DNA of 64,000 bases from an uncultured Bacteroidales bacterium (GTDB lineage Bacteria; Bacteroidota; Bacteroidia; Bacteroidales; P3): NCBI GenBank assembly GCA_947168665.1, contig CAMVMX010000001.1, positions 62,001 to 126,000 of the forward strand, given 5' to 3'. Positions 1 through 8,494 of this stretch are shown piece by piece (the first letter of the stretch is position 1; each line of letters begins with the position of its first letter). The position numbers were made by a program, and so were the translations under genes. Below the pieces are notes generated by a model, which was given only the letters and a program-made list of their open reading frames with translations, had not been told where the DNA came from and made no database searches.

Positions 1-858
1 CTTATCCTTTAGCTTTAACCATAAACTATTATTCCCTTTGAATGTTTCGCAGGCTGCTGAATACACTATACTATTTTGAGGGAACTTTTTTGTGATAAAT
101 AAATCCAGAAAAGTTTCACTTATCACTATCTTAGCTTCTTCTTCTTTTGAAAACACAACTAATCTATTCAAATCTTCCCCCCATAATTCAATTAACTTAG
201 GAAAATGAACCCTTACATCATTATAAAATTGACCTGTCAACAACCAATGCTGACCATCAGAATAGAGACCGTGGGTAACAAGAATTGTCACACCATTATC
301 TGGCAAATAATTCAGTATGATATCAGGGGTTACTTGTTCACCCTTTCTTATACAAGTATCCCAATCCAACATTTTCTTACATTTTGTTACGACTTCTTCA
401 TATCCGTTTTCCCCAGGTCTATTTATTACATTCAAAAGGCAAATGCTCTTTTTCTCACACAATGAGCCTCCCTTGCCAGAAGCCTTGTTGTTACTAATAT
501 TTTTAAACAATTCTTCTATATCTACAGCCTTCTCTTCTTCCTCCTCTTCTGGATAATAGCACCACATAATCACACCGCCATCCTTAATCTTTACGCAGAT
601 GGCTATATCGTCTTGATAAGCATTCTCCACATTCGGCATTGCCTTGATTTCATCCAGATGTTGTGCCATTTCTTCCACCGTCGCTGATGATTCGTAGATT
701 CGGGAGACATTATTCATCACCACCTCGGCATTGGCAAGCACTACCCGTGCCTCTTCTTCGGTGATTTCGTCCTTGTCCTTGTTGCAGCCCACTGCAAACA
801 GGCTGAGCAGCACACATGCCGCCAGTCCGAACAGCTTCGTTTTAATGTTCTTTTTCAT
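1..858 (-). CDS. Partial lipoprotein with clan CD (caspase/gingipain-like) His/Cys signature
   Basis: This is an open reading frame on the minus strand that runs off the left edge, so it is absent from the ORF track. It starts MKKNIKTKLFGLAACVLLSL and has a lipoprotein-type cysteine at residue 25 (FAVGC). At least 286 residues are in frame with no stop. An acidic segment (EEEEEEK) follows at about residue 105. The strands VTILVTHG (His196) and SIVYSAAC (Cys270) resemble the HG and AC motifs that close two core beta-strands in clan CD cysteine peptidases such as caspases, clostripain and gingipains. The peptidase reading is inference from these two motifs only; the C-terminus lies outside the window. 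The protein would be anchored in the envelope. The ATG is fixed by the signal peptide; the nearest promoter box lies about 350 nt upstream. Confidence 0.7.
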   Translation of the reverse strand, partial: MKKNIKTKLFGLAACVLLSLFAVGCNKDKDEITEEEARVVLANAEVVMNNVSRIYESSATVEEMAQHLDEIKAMPNVENAYQDDIAICVKIKDGGVIMWCYYPEEEEEEKAVDIEELFKNISNNKASGKGGSLCEKKSICLLNVINRPGENGYEEVVTKCKKMLDWDTCIRKGEQVTPDIILNYLPDNGVTILVTHGLYSDGQHWLLTGQFYNDVRVHFPKLIELWGEDLNRLVVFSKEEEAKIVISETFLDLFITKKFPQNSIVYSAACETFKGNNSLWLKLKDK

Positions 859-1205
859 TTTCAGTTGCATTTATACACAAGAAGGGGTTATGTCTTCCTT
901 CGTTGTGCTGGGTTCGACTTTTTCTCACGGCCCGGTGAATACCAATACAATACAAGAAAGTGGAGCCATCCATTTGACCCTATTTTTATCGGTAGGGCTT
1001 CGACTCCCTTAAAGTACAAAATACGGTTCAGTGAATTGCTCCACTGAAGGATGTATCATGAGGATAATACAATCCAACAGGGGCATTCATCTTCCCTGTA
1101 TTCCAAGTACTTTTTTGTGAAGTGTCGAAGTTCACCGATATTGGAATAGAGCGAAAATGCGCTTTCTCAATCACATACAGACATATCCTTTTTATGTCTG
1201 CGGGT

Positions 1206-1214
1206 GCAAATATA
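1206..1214 (-). promoter_or_regulatory. Promoter -7 box for the clan CD-like lipoprotein gene
   Basis: The minus strand reads TATATTTGC, an exact match to the Bacteroidota -7 consensus TAnnTTTG. It faces the partial lipoprotein gene with about 345 nt of leader between. Confidence 0.6.
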
Positions 1215-1305
1215 CAAATTTATTTTAATATAGCGGCATTATTTCTGTATTCCACCTTTTAAATGCCTGAAGGCTCGAACATTGTGCGATACCAAAGAGC
1301 ACCCG

Positions 1306-1346
1306 CCCCGCTCCTTCTTCGCTAAATTAGCGAAGAAGGAGCGGGG
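1306..1346. repeat. 41-nt near-perfect palindrome
   Basis: Two perfect 20-nt arms (CCCCGCTCCTTCTTCGCTAA and its reverse complement) are separated by one base. It is followed by two smaller hairpins, around CATGCT/AGCATG and GTGTCG/CGACAC. It lies between divergently transcribed genes, so it is not an ordinary terminator, and no T-run follows either arm directly. Confidence 0.85.
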
Positions 1347-1525
1347 AAGGTGGGGTTGGCGACCATGCTTCTAACGAGCATGCAGTGTCGCTGCGACACA
1401 ATAAAAAAACGGTTATCCCGTTAATACAAATGACGAAATAAGTCCCCAAACATAAACACTTGTCGACCCCGAGTAGGACGACGCCCTTTTTGAAAACAAC
1501 AATTCAACAATAATAACATAACGCT

Positions 1526-3088
1526 ATGATTGACAACACTGGTACACCTTTCAACGCCGTGAGCGGCGAGAAACATTTAGGAATCATCCCCTCCATGGCC
1601 AACCGCCACGGCCTCATTGCCGGGGCCACGGGCACGGGCAAGACCTGCACGCTGCAGAATCTGGCCGAGACTTTCAGCGCCATGGGTGTGCCGGTGTTCG
1701 CCACTGACATCAAAGGCGACCTCTCGGGAGTGGCCAAGGCCGGCGGCGGCAACGTGCATTTCGAGAAGAGCATCGAGGACAACGGGCTGAAGGCCTGCGG
1801 CTTCGAGTACAGGGAGTTTCCCGTGTGCTTCTGGGATGTATTTGGCGAGCAGGGCCACCCGCTGCGCACCACCGTCAGCGAGATGGGGCCGATGCTGCTG
1901 AGCCGCATTCTGGATTTGAACGACACGCAGAGCGACGTGCTGAGCATGGTGTTCCGCATTGCCGACGACCAGCAGTTGCTGCTCCTCGACCTCAAGGACC
2001 TCCGCAAGATGCTGGAGGAGGTGGGCAACAACCGCGCCCAGTATACGACCAGCTACGGCACCGTGGCCCCCGCCACAATCGGGGCCATCCAGCGCAGCCT
2101 CCTGACATTAGAGAGCCAGGGGGGCGACAAGTTCTTCGCCGAGCCGGCCATCGATATTTTCGACTTTATGCAGACCCGCGGCGGTCGCGGCGTGATCAAC
2201 ATCATGGCGTCGGACAAGATTATCAACTCGCCCAAGGTCTACACCTCCTTCCTGCTCTATCTGCTCAGCGAGCTGTATGAGCAGCTGCCCGAGGTGGGCG
2301 ACCTGGACAAACCCAAGCTGGTGTTTTTCTTCGACGAGGCCCACATGCTCTTCAATGGCATCAACAAGGCCCTGTTGGAGAAGATTGAGCAGATGGTACG
2401 CCTTATCCGCTCCAAGGGGGTGGGCATCTATTTCTGCACCCAGAACCCCGATGATATTCCCGACAATGTGCTGGGGCAGCTGGGCAACCGTGTGCAGCAC
2501 GCACTGAGGGCCTACACCCCGCGCGACCAGAAGGCTGTGCGGACGGCGGCAGAGACCTTCCGCGCCAATCCGGCTTTCGACACCACGACGGCCATCACCG
2601 AGATGGGGGTGGGCGAGGCACTGGTGTCTTTCCTCGACGCCAAGGGTGTGCCCACCATGGTGGAGCGCGCCCGCATCCTGCCCCCGCAGGGACAGGCCGG
2701 CGCACTGACTCCGGACGAGCGGCAGCGCATCATAAGTACGTCGATGGTTTATGGCAAATACGACCGCGTGAACGACCGCGAGTCGGCCTACGAGATACTG
2801 AGCGAGCGCATGCAGCAAGCCCTCGAGGCCAAAGAGCAGGCACAGCAGCAGAAGGAGGAGGAGAAACGCCTGAAGGAGGAGGCACGCCAGCAGCGCGAAG
2901 AGGAGCGCCAGGCAGCCGCCGAGGAGCGCAAACGCAAGGCCGAGGAACGCGAGCGGCAGCGCGCCAAGGAGAAGAGCCTGGGCGGCAGCCTGCAGAAGAT
3001 GGTGGTGACCAAGGCCAAACGCGAGCTGGTGAACCAAGCCTTCAAGCTGGGCCGCGGCCTGCTGGGCTCGCTGCTGAAAGGGAAATAG
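1526..3088 (+). CDS. HerA-type ATPase, YjgR/DUF853 family
   Basis: This 520-residue protein has Walker A GATGTGKT at residues 33-40 and a Walker B strand LVFFFDEAH with Asp270-Glu271. These, with the N-terminal context (NRHGLIAGATGTGKT), are typical of DUF853/YjgR proteins of the HerA/FtsK-like ATPase superfamily. The family is predicted to act on DNA, but its role is not established. From about residue 425 there is a strongly charged Glu/Arg/Gln-rich helix, probably coiled coil, ending in a basic tail. The ATG at 1526 gives the normal short N-terminus. It is a single-gene unit preceded by the hairpin cluster and followed by a repeat array. It stops at TAG, so TAG works as a stop in this genome. 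Confidence 0.88.
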   Translation: MIDNTGTPFNAVSGEKHLGIIPSMANRHGLIAGATGTGKTCTLQNLAETFSAMGVPVFATDIKGDLSGVAKAGGGNVHFEKSIEDNGLKACGFEYREFPVCFWDVFGEQGHPLRTTVSEMGPMLLSRILDLNDTQSDVLSMVFRIADDQQLLLLDLKDLRKMLEEVGNNRAQYTTSYGTVAPATIGAIQRSLLTLESQGGDKFFAEPAIDIFDFMQTRGGRGVINIMASDKIINSPKVYTSFLLYLLSELYEQLPEVGDLDKPKLVFFFDEAHMLFNGINKALLEKIEQMVRLIRSKGVGIYFCTQNPDDIPDNVLGQLGNRVQHALRAYTPRDQKAVRTAAETFRANPAFDTTTAITEMGVGEALVSFLDAKGVPTMVERARILPPQGQAGALTPDERQRIISTSMVYGKYDRVNDRESAYEILSERMQQALEAKEQAQQQKEEEKRLKEEARQQREEERQAAAEERKRKAEERERQRAKEKSLGGSLQKMVVTKAKRELVNQAFKLGRGLLGSLLKGK

Positions 3089-3141
3089 TCCCGGAGAAGT
3101 TCCCCCTACTCACCGTCTGAGTGAGGCCGGAACGGGGCCGG

Positions 3142-4732
3142 ATTCCCCGTTAGGGGATAGCGCTTAATAGAAAAGAGTGTGAACGAGAGAAAGATTCCCC
3201 GTTAGGGGATGACGCTTAATAGAAAAGAGCGTGAACGGGAGAAAGATTCCCCGTAGGGGATGGCGCTTAATAGAAGATGTGATTGAGAGAAAACCCCTAC
3301 GGGGTATTTGAATGATGGATTATGGGGACGCTATTAAGAGATAAGCCCTACGGGCTATCTTGTTGAAGTTGGAAGAGGGAAAGATTCCCCGTAGGGGATG
3401 GCGCTTAATAGAAAAGAGCGTGAACGGGAGTAAGATTCCCCGTTAGGGGATGACGCTTAATAGAAAAGAGTGTGAACGGGAGAAAGATTCCCCGTTAGGG
3501 GATGGCGCTTAATAGAAAAGAGTGTGAACGAGAGAAAGATTCCCCGTAGGGGATGGCGCTTAATAGAAAAGAGCATACAGGGAGAAAGATTCCCCGTAGG
3601 GGATGACGATTAATAGAAAAGAGCATACAGGGAGGAAGATTCCCCGTAGGGGATGACGCTTAATAGAAAAGCGTGTGAACGAGAGAAAGATTCCCCGTAG
3701 GGGATGGCGATTAATAGAAGATAAGATTGAGAGAAAACCCCTACGGGGTATCGCGAGGACGGAGAAGGGGGAGCTGCTATTAAGAGGAAAGCCCTACGGG
3801 CTATCTTGTTGATGATGGAAGGGAGAAAGATTCCCCGTAGGGGATGGCGCTTAATAGAAAAGAGCATACAGGGAGAAAGATTCCCCGTTAGGGGATGACG
3901 CTTAATAGAAGATGAGATTGAGAGAAAACCCCTACGGGGTATCGCGAGGACGGAGAAGGGGGAGCTGCTATTAAGAGGAAAGCCCTACGGGCTATCTTGT
4001 TGATGATGGAAGGGAGAAAGATTCCCCGTAGGGGATGGCGCTTAATAGAAAAGAGCATACAGGGAGAAAGATTCCCCGTTAGGGGATGACGCTTAATAGA
4101 AGATGAGATTGAGAGAAAACCCCTACGGGGTATCGCGAGGACGGAGAAGGGGAAGTTGCTATTAAGAGATAAGCCCTACGGGCTATCTTGTTGATGATGG
4201 AAGGGAGTAAGATTCCCCGTTAGGGGATGACGATTAATAGAAAAGAGCGTGAACGGGAGAAAGATTCCCCGTGGGGATGGCGCTTAATAGAAAAGAGTGT
4301 AAACGGGAGAAAGATTCCCCGTTAGGGGATAGCGCTTAATAGAAAAGAGTGTGAACGGGGCAGGATTCCCCGTTAGGGGATGGCTATTAAAAGAAAAGAG
4401 CATACAGGGAGGAAGATTCCCCGTTAGGGGATGACGCTTAATAGAAAAAAGCATATAGGAAGAAAGATTCCCCGTTAGGGGATGGCGCTTAATAGAAGAT
4501 GGAATTGAGAGAAAACCCCTACGGGGTATTTGAATGATGGAAAAGGGGGACGCTATTAAGAGATAAGCCCTACGGGCTATCTTGTCGAAGCTGGAAGGGA
4601 GAAAGATTCCCCGTTAGGGGATAACGCTTAATAGAAAAAAGCATACAGAGAGAAAGATTCCCCGTTAGGGGATGACGCTTAATAGAAAAAAGCATACAGG
4701 GAGGAAGATTCCCCGTTAGGGGATGGCGATTA
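3142..4732. repeat. Composite palindromic repeat array, about 23 units
   Basis: This is an uninterrupted array of about 50-52-nt A units, each beginning ATTCCCCGT(TA)GGGGAT and continuing with GCTTAATAGAA and a variable purine-rich part. I count about 23 A units. After five of them a B-C insert is added: B carries ACCCCTACGGGGT and C carries GCTATTAAG followed by GCCCTACGGGC. CTATTAAG is the reverse complement of CTTAATAG in A, at the same 6-nt spacing from the GC palindrome, so C looks like an inverted A. One A-A-B-C block recurs almost exactly with a 191-nt period (3830 and 4021). No variable spacers as in CRISPR are present. The track ORFs here arise from the repeat and are probably not genes. 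Confidence 0.9.
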
Positions 4733-4810
4733 TGGAGAGTCGCAATCTCTGCTTGGCGGGCTATGCCGTTGGGTGTTTTCGATGGGTTGTTTCGTGTATC
4801 CATAAACGGA

Positions 4811-4843
4811 GCCGGTGAGGCGACTACCATTCGCCACACCGGC
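4811..4843 (-). terminator. Hairpin downstream of the outer membrane barrel gene
   Basis: Arms GCCGGTGAGGCG and CGCCACACCGGC pair with one mismatch, about 55 nt after the stop of the minus-strand barrel gene. There is no clear T-run, so this is a weak terminator call. Confidence 0.35.
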
Positions 4844-4899
4844 TGCGGGGGGGGTATTGCTGCGGAGGGTGACATTATCTCACCACTCCGATTCAAGGC

Positions 4900-5661
4900 T
4901 TAGAAGTGGTAGTTGAAGCCGAGGCGGAAGAGGCCGAGATGGTCTTCCAGTGTCTCGGCGTTGAGGTTGGCAACACAGCGGAAAGAATTGGAGGTTCTTT
5001 TGCTTTCGCGGATGTCGCCATCGTCGGTGGAACGATAGTGTGCAGTGGAGGTGGTGAAGGCAAGGCCCAGAAGGTCGACATAGAGGTCGGCCGAGAAGCG
5101 GTTGCTGATGCGGTAGTTGACACCCGGGACAATGGAGAGGGAGAAGTTGGAGGTGGTGGTATTGCCGGTGCTTGTCTCGTCGCGAGCGCTGATAACGCCA
5201 TCGATGGCGGTGCGGAAGGTGTGTGTCTTGACGGCTGGGATGAAGCCATAAGCGGCCTGTGCCTCGGCGAAGAAGGTGAAGCGGTTGGCGGTCAGGAATG
5301 AATAGCGGAAGTAGGGCGCGATATAGAATCCTGTTGAGGTGGTCTTTACCCAGCCCTCGAAATCTGGACTGGTATAGTAAGAATCATAGACACTATAATC
5401 CTTAATGGTGCTGGATGTGAATCCGAGGACGATGCCTACGTGCATCTGCGGGTTGATGTTGTAGCCGAACTTGGGGGCAATGGCGAGGTCGGTGTGGACG
5501 TCGGCGGGCAGGGTGAACTCGGTGGTTGTGGTGCCAATGGAATTGGAGTACCATCCATTACCACCGCTGGTGTTGAAGCCGATTTGGCCTCCGATTACGA
5601 ACTGAGCATTGGCAGCGAAAGCAAAGGCTGCGAGTGCGATGGTCAATACGATTTTCTTCAT
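4900..5661 (-). CDS. Outer membrane beta-barrel protein
   Basis: This 253-residue protein starts MKKIVLTIALAAFAFAANAQ, a clear signal peptide with cleavage after ANA. The rest alternates short amphipathic strands (FVIGGQIGFNTSGG, YNINPQMHVGIVLGF, APYFRYSF), as in small PorT/OmpW-like or PF13568-type barrels. It ends in LFRLGFNYHF, whose terminal Phe is the usual outer-membrane insertion signal. Substrate and role cannot be told from the sequence. A promoter box lies 40-50 nt upstream, so it is probably a single-gene unit. The plus-strand ORF opposite it is a shadow. Confidence 0.8.
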   Translation of the reverse strand: MKKIVLTIALAAFAFAANAQFVIGGQIGFNTSGGNGWYSNSIGTTTTEFTLPADVHTDLAIAPKFGYNINPQMHVGIVLGFTSSTIKDYSVYDSYYTSPDFEGWVKTTSTGFYIAPYFRYSFLTANRFTFFAEAQAAYGFIPAVKTHTFRTAIDGVISARDETSTGNTTTSNFSLSIVPGVNYRISNRFSADLYVDLLGLAFTTSTAHYRSTDDGDIRESKRTSNSFRCVANLNAETLEDHLGLFRLGFNYHF

Positions 5662-5702
5662 GGTGTGAAAATTTTAGGGTTAATATATTGTGATTTGACT
5701 TT

Positions 5703-5711
5703 GCAAAGATA
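5703..5711 (-). promoter_or_regulatory. Promoter -7 box for the outer membrane barrel gene
   Basis: The minus strand reads TATCTTTGC, matching TAnnTTTG. It is about 42 nt upstream of the ATG at 5661. Confidence 0.65.
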
Positions 5712-5789
5712 CACATTTTTTCGGAAACGGAGAGTGTTTTAGGCGAAGGCCCGCCAGCCATCTTTTCCCCTGCCCGTGGGGGGCAAGGG

Positions 5790-6491
5790 TTAGTTCTGAC
5801 GCACAGCACGGACAGCGATGCCAGTGTTGCGGACGCCGTCGTACATGTCCTGGTAGCCCGAGCGGAAGCCGAAGACCCACGCGTAGACCGGGCGGCCCGT
5901 GTCGAGCGAACTCGACCAGTAGAGGCCGTCGCTGCCGTCGCCGTAGAGCGAACTGTCCGAGCGGGCGCCGGCGGCGGGAAGAAAGAGACTGTTACCATTG
6001 GAGCCGGTGAAGCGGAGACCGTACACTCCATTCTGCGTTGTCCACTGGCTGGTGGTGTGGTCCATCAGCTCCTGCCACTCATCCCTTGTTGGGGTACGAC
6101 CGCCGTAGTTGGCGGAGGCGGCATCGTCGCCAGGCTGTAGGGTGGTCAGGTTGTCGGTGAAGCCATTGTAGCCATAACTCGATTTATTGCAGTATTTGGT
6201 GAGAAGGTAATCGTCCCCGTTGCAGTAACGGTAGGTACTCCAGTTGTAGACGCTTTTGGGGCTGGTCTCGCCCCAGGCAAAGTAGTCGCCATAGTCCTCC
6301 GGCGAGTCGGCACCCACGTTGCGCGTAGCCCACAGCAGACCGCTGGGCAGGCCAAGGTCAACCCAGTCGCTGATAGGTTCCGGCCGGTTGTTGCCGGGGT
6401 CTATAGGTTCTATTTTCTCTCCGCATCCGTCGAGTAGAGCGGTGGTTACCAGCATCATGATGGCCATAAACAATGTTGTCAAGTATTTCAT
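5790..6491 (-). CDS. FISUMP-domain lipoprotein
   Basis: This is a 233-residue lipoprotein (lipobox LLDGC, Cys23). The segment WVDLGLPSGLLWATRNVGA, then YFAWGET, the central R-TPTRDEWQEL and a closing Y-WSSS / AVRAVRQN are the signature of the Fibrobacter succinogenes major paralogous domain (FISUMP, TIGR02145). These have a formylglycine-enzyme/C-type-lectin-like fold and are common as multi-copy surface proteins in gut Bacteroidota. The role is unknown; adhesion or ligand binding is usually assumed. The domain fills the whole mature protein. It has its own promoter and sits between the barrel gene and hydG on the same strand. Confidence 0.85.
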   Translation of the reverse strand: MKYLTTLFMAIMMLVTTALLDGCGEKIEPIDPGNNRPEPISDWVDLGLPSGLLWATRNVGADSPEDYGDYFAWGETSPKSVYNWSTYRYCNGDDYLLTKYCNKSSYGYNGFTDNLTTLQPGDDAASANYGGRTPTRDEWQELMDHTTSQWTTQNGVYGLRFTGSNGNSLFLPAAGARSDSSLYGDGSDGLYWSSSLDTGRPVYAWVFGFRSGYQDMYDGVRNTGIAVRAVRQN

Positions 6492-6545
6492 AATGTAATT
6501 TTTAAAGGTGAATAATGTTTAATTTTGCAGTATTGTGTTCAATTT

Positions 6546-6554
6546 GCAAATATA
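6546..6554 (-). promoter_or_regulatory. Promoter -7 box for the FISUMP lipoprotein
   Basis: The minus strand reads TATATTTGC about 55 nt before the ATG at 6491, in the gap after hydG. Confidence 0.6.
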
Positions 6555-6600
6555 CACATATTTACCGATATGTATAACTTTTTTTGCTTAAAAGTAAAAA

Positions 6601-6627
6601 GGGAGGCACCGACGGGCGGTGTCTCCC
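6601..6627 (-). terminator. Terminator after hydG
   Basis: Arms GGGAGGCACCG and CGGTGTCTCCC pair with one mismatch and are followed on the minus strand by five T residues. It lies about 27 nt past the hydG stop. Confidence 0.65.
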
Positions 6628-6653
6628 CTGTTTGTGTATGGATGTTTGGGGAA

Positions 6654-8075
6654 TTAGAAGTAGAGGTCGCGTTCGCCTTCGCCTATCTTGCAGAGGTTGC
6701 CTTCGACACGCTTTTTGAGTTCCTCTTTGCTGAAGGTCTGGGTGAGCTGTTTGAGCAGCTCGAGGCCTTTGGCCTTGGTCTCGGGGGTAGCATAGTCCTC
6801 GAGGTATTCGCGGAAGGTGAACATGGCGTTGGGCTTGCAGTACTCCTTGATGAGGCCGGGTTTGGCGAGGTCCATGAAGTCGGCACCCACGCGACCTTTG
6901 CGGTAGCAGCCGGTGCAGAAGGAGGGGATGTAGCCGCCGTCGATCATCATGCTGATGACCTCGTCGAGGGAGCGGTGGTCGCCGAGGGTGAACTGGGCGC
7001 CGGTCTTCTGATGGTCGGACTGGTCGGTGCTGCCTTCGCCGGCATCGTAGCCGCCGGGGTTGGTCTCGGAGGCGGCACTGATCTGGCTTACGCCGTATTT
7101 GACCAGCTGGTCGCGCATTTCGGGCCGCTCGCGGGTGGAGATGATGATGCCGGTGTAGGGCATGGCGATGCGGATGATGGATACGATTTTCATGAAGTCC
7201 TTGTCGCTGACGGGGTGCGGCAGGTTTTCGGGCAGTGAGAAGGGGGTGCCTTCGGCAGGCTCGATGCGGGGGAAGCTGACGGTGTGGGGGCCGCAGCCGT
7301 AGTCCTCCTCAAGGTGGCGGGCATGCTCCATGATGGCGAGGATTTCGAAGCGGTAGTCGGTGAGGCCGAAGAGGACACCGAGGCCTACGTCGTCGATGCC
7401 GCCCTCCATGGCGCGGTCCATGCAGGTGAGGCGGTAGAGATAGTCGCCTTTGGGGGTGCCGGCGGGATGGAACTTGGCGTATTCGACGGGGTCGTAGGTC
7501 TCCTGGAAGCAGACGTAGGTGCCAATCTTCTCGGCTTTGAGCTTGGCAAAGTCTTCGACGCTCATGGGTGCGAGCTCGATGTTGATGCGGCGGATGGTGG
7601 AGCCTTTCTCGTCCTTGGCGGCATAGCAGCGACGGATGGCCTCGACCATGTAGTTGGCGTCGTTGCGGGGACTCTCGCCACAGATGAGGAGGGCGCGTTT
7701 GTGGCCCATGCGCAGCAGGTGGAGGGTCTCTTGCTCAATCTCGTCCATGGTGAGGACTTTGCGGAGGAGCTGTTTGTTGTCGCGGCGGAATCCGCAGTAG
7801 ACACAGTTGTTGACACAGGCGTTGCCGGTGTAGATAGGGGCAAAAAGGACGAGGCGTTTGCCGTAGATTTCCTCCTTGCAGTAGTGGGCGGTGTCCAGAA
7901 TCTTCTGGATGTCGGCCTCGTCCTCGACGCAGAGGAGTTTGGCCACGTCCTCGAGGTTGAGGCCTTTGAGCTTGCGGGCCTTGTTGAGGATGTCGTTCAG
8001 TTCGGACTGGGTCGGAACATTATTGTCGAGCAAGCCATAGAGCTTGTCGCGGTCGATGAAATTTTGATTTCTCAT
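6654..8075 (-). CDS. hydG: [FeFe]-hydrogenase H-cluster maturase HydG
   Basis: This 473-residue radical SAM enzyme cleaves tyrosine to supply the CO and CN ligands of the [FeFe]-hydrogenase H-cluster. The radical SAM cluster motif CX3CX2C is at Cys87, Cys91 and Cys94 (NACVNNCVYCGF). The C-terminal auxiliary cluster motif CX2CX22C of HydG is exactly present (CTGCYRKGR...EYC), which separates it from the related ThiH. Length is normal for HydG. Thirteen bases upstream is the TM1266-type gene, a usual neighbour of hydrogenase maturation genes. hydE, hydF and the hydrogenase itself are not in the window, so they must be elsewhere for this gene to be useful. Confidence 0.95.
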   Translation of the reverse strand: MRNQNFIDRDKLYGLLDNNVPTQSELNDILNKARKLKGLNLEDVAKLLCVEDEADIQKILDTAHYCKEEIYGKRLVLFAPIYTGNACVNNCVYCGFRRDNKQLLRKVLTMDEIEQETLHLLRMGHKRALLICGESPRNDANYMVEAIRRCYAAKDEKGSTIRRINIELAPMSVEDFAKLKAEKIGTYVCFQETYDPVEYAKFHPAGTPKGDYLYRLTCMDRAMEGGIDDVGLGVLFGLTDYRFEILAIMEHARHLEEDYGCGPHTVSFPRIEPAEGTPFSLPENLPHPVSDKDFMKIVSIIRIAMPYTGIIISTRERPEMRDQLVKYGVSQISAASETNPGGYDAGEGSTDQSDHQKTGAQFTLGDHRSLDEVISMMIDGGYIPSFCTGCYRKGRVGADFMDLAKPGLIKEYCKPNAMFTFREYLEDYATPETKAKGLELLKQLTQTFSKEELKKRVEGNLCKIGEGERDLYF

Positions 8076-8087
8076 GATATTTAGGAT

Positions 8088-8333
8088 TTACTGTTTTGTC
8101 AATACGGCTTTGGATTCGACGTCTTGCAGACGGCCCAGGCGGCCGGTGAGGGCGTTGATGCGGTCGGGCAAGCCTTCGACGATGAGGGAGATGACGGCCA
8201 CGGGACGCTGGTGGAAGGGCAACCCCTGCCGGCAGAGGACAATATCGGAAAATTCAGAAATGATGAGATTGATTTCTGCGGACCGTGAGCGGTCGAGTAC
8301 GAGTATGGTGATTGTTCCTATTCTCTTCTCCAT
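8088..8333 (-). CDS. TM1266-type putative iron-only hydrogenase system regulator
   Basis: This 81-residue protein (MEKRIGTITILVLDRSRSAE...) matches the small ACT-like/NikR-C-like family annotated as iron-only hydrogenase system putative regulator (TM1266). The family is found beside hydrogenase maturation genes. No DNA-binding domain is visible, so regulation, if any, would be by ligand binding or protein contact. It is the first gene of a two-gene unit with hydG (12-nt gap) behind its own promoter. The assignment rests on sequence feel plus context. Confidence 0.75.
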   Translation of the reverse strand: MEKRIGTITILVLDRSRSAEINLIISEFSDIVLCRQGLPFHQRPVAVISLIVEGLPDRINALTGRLGRLQDVESKAVLTKQ

Positions 8334-8382
8334 CAGGTATTAGGCTTTTGGGTTAGACGAATATTACGTGTTGTTTTCGGCT

Positions 8383-8391
8383 GCAAAGATA
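8383..8391 (-). promoter_or_regulatory. Promoter -7 box for the TM1266-hydG operon
   Basis: The minus strand reads TATCTTTGC about 50 nt upstream of the TM1266-type start. It is divergent from the crt promoter at 8456. Confidence 0.65.
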
Positions 8392-8455
8392 CGAAGATTT
8401 TTGGGATTGCCAATAATGTCGAAGAAAAAAAACTCAATTATCAATAAAAAAATCG

Positions 8456-8464
8456 TATATTTGC
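8456..8464 (+). promoter_or_regulatory. Promoter -7 box for crt-hbd
   Basis: TATATTTGC lies 30 nt before the crotonase ATG at 8495. Confidence 0.7.
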
Positions 8465-8494
8465 AGTCCGAAAAAGAAACAAACAAAGTATACT

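Larger units (their letters stand above)
859..1525. other. Long intergenic region with promoter and hairpin cluster
   Basis: No convincing gene is seen in these 667 bases. The part nearest the left gene would be a leader of about 345 nt if the minus-strand promoter near 1210 is used. The right half holds three successive hairpins (about 1306-1346, 1364-1382 and 1389-1402). The track ORFs at 731-1047 are unlikely to be genes: they lack family features and partly overlap the lipoprotein gene. Confidence 0.6.

Noticed and set aside
3610-3867. 85-residue minus-strand ORF in the repeat array
   Set aside because: It is translation of the palindromic repeat itself; residues repeat with the unit and carry no protein features.
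3142-4732. CRISPR array
   Set aside because: Units are contiguous and similar along their whole length; there are no unique spacers and no cas genes.
4570-4896. 108-residue minus-strand ORF at the array end
   Set aside because: Also made largely of repeat units, and it runs into non-coding DNA.
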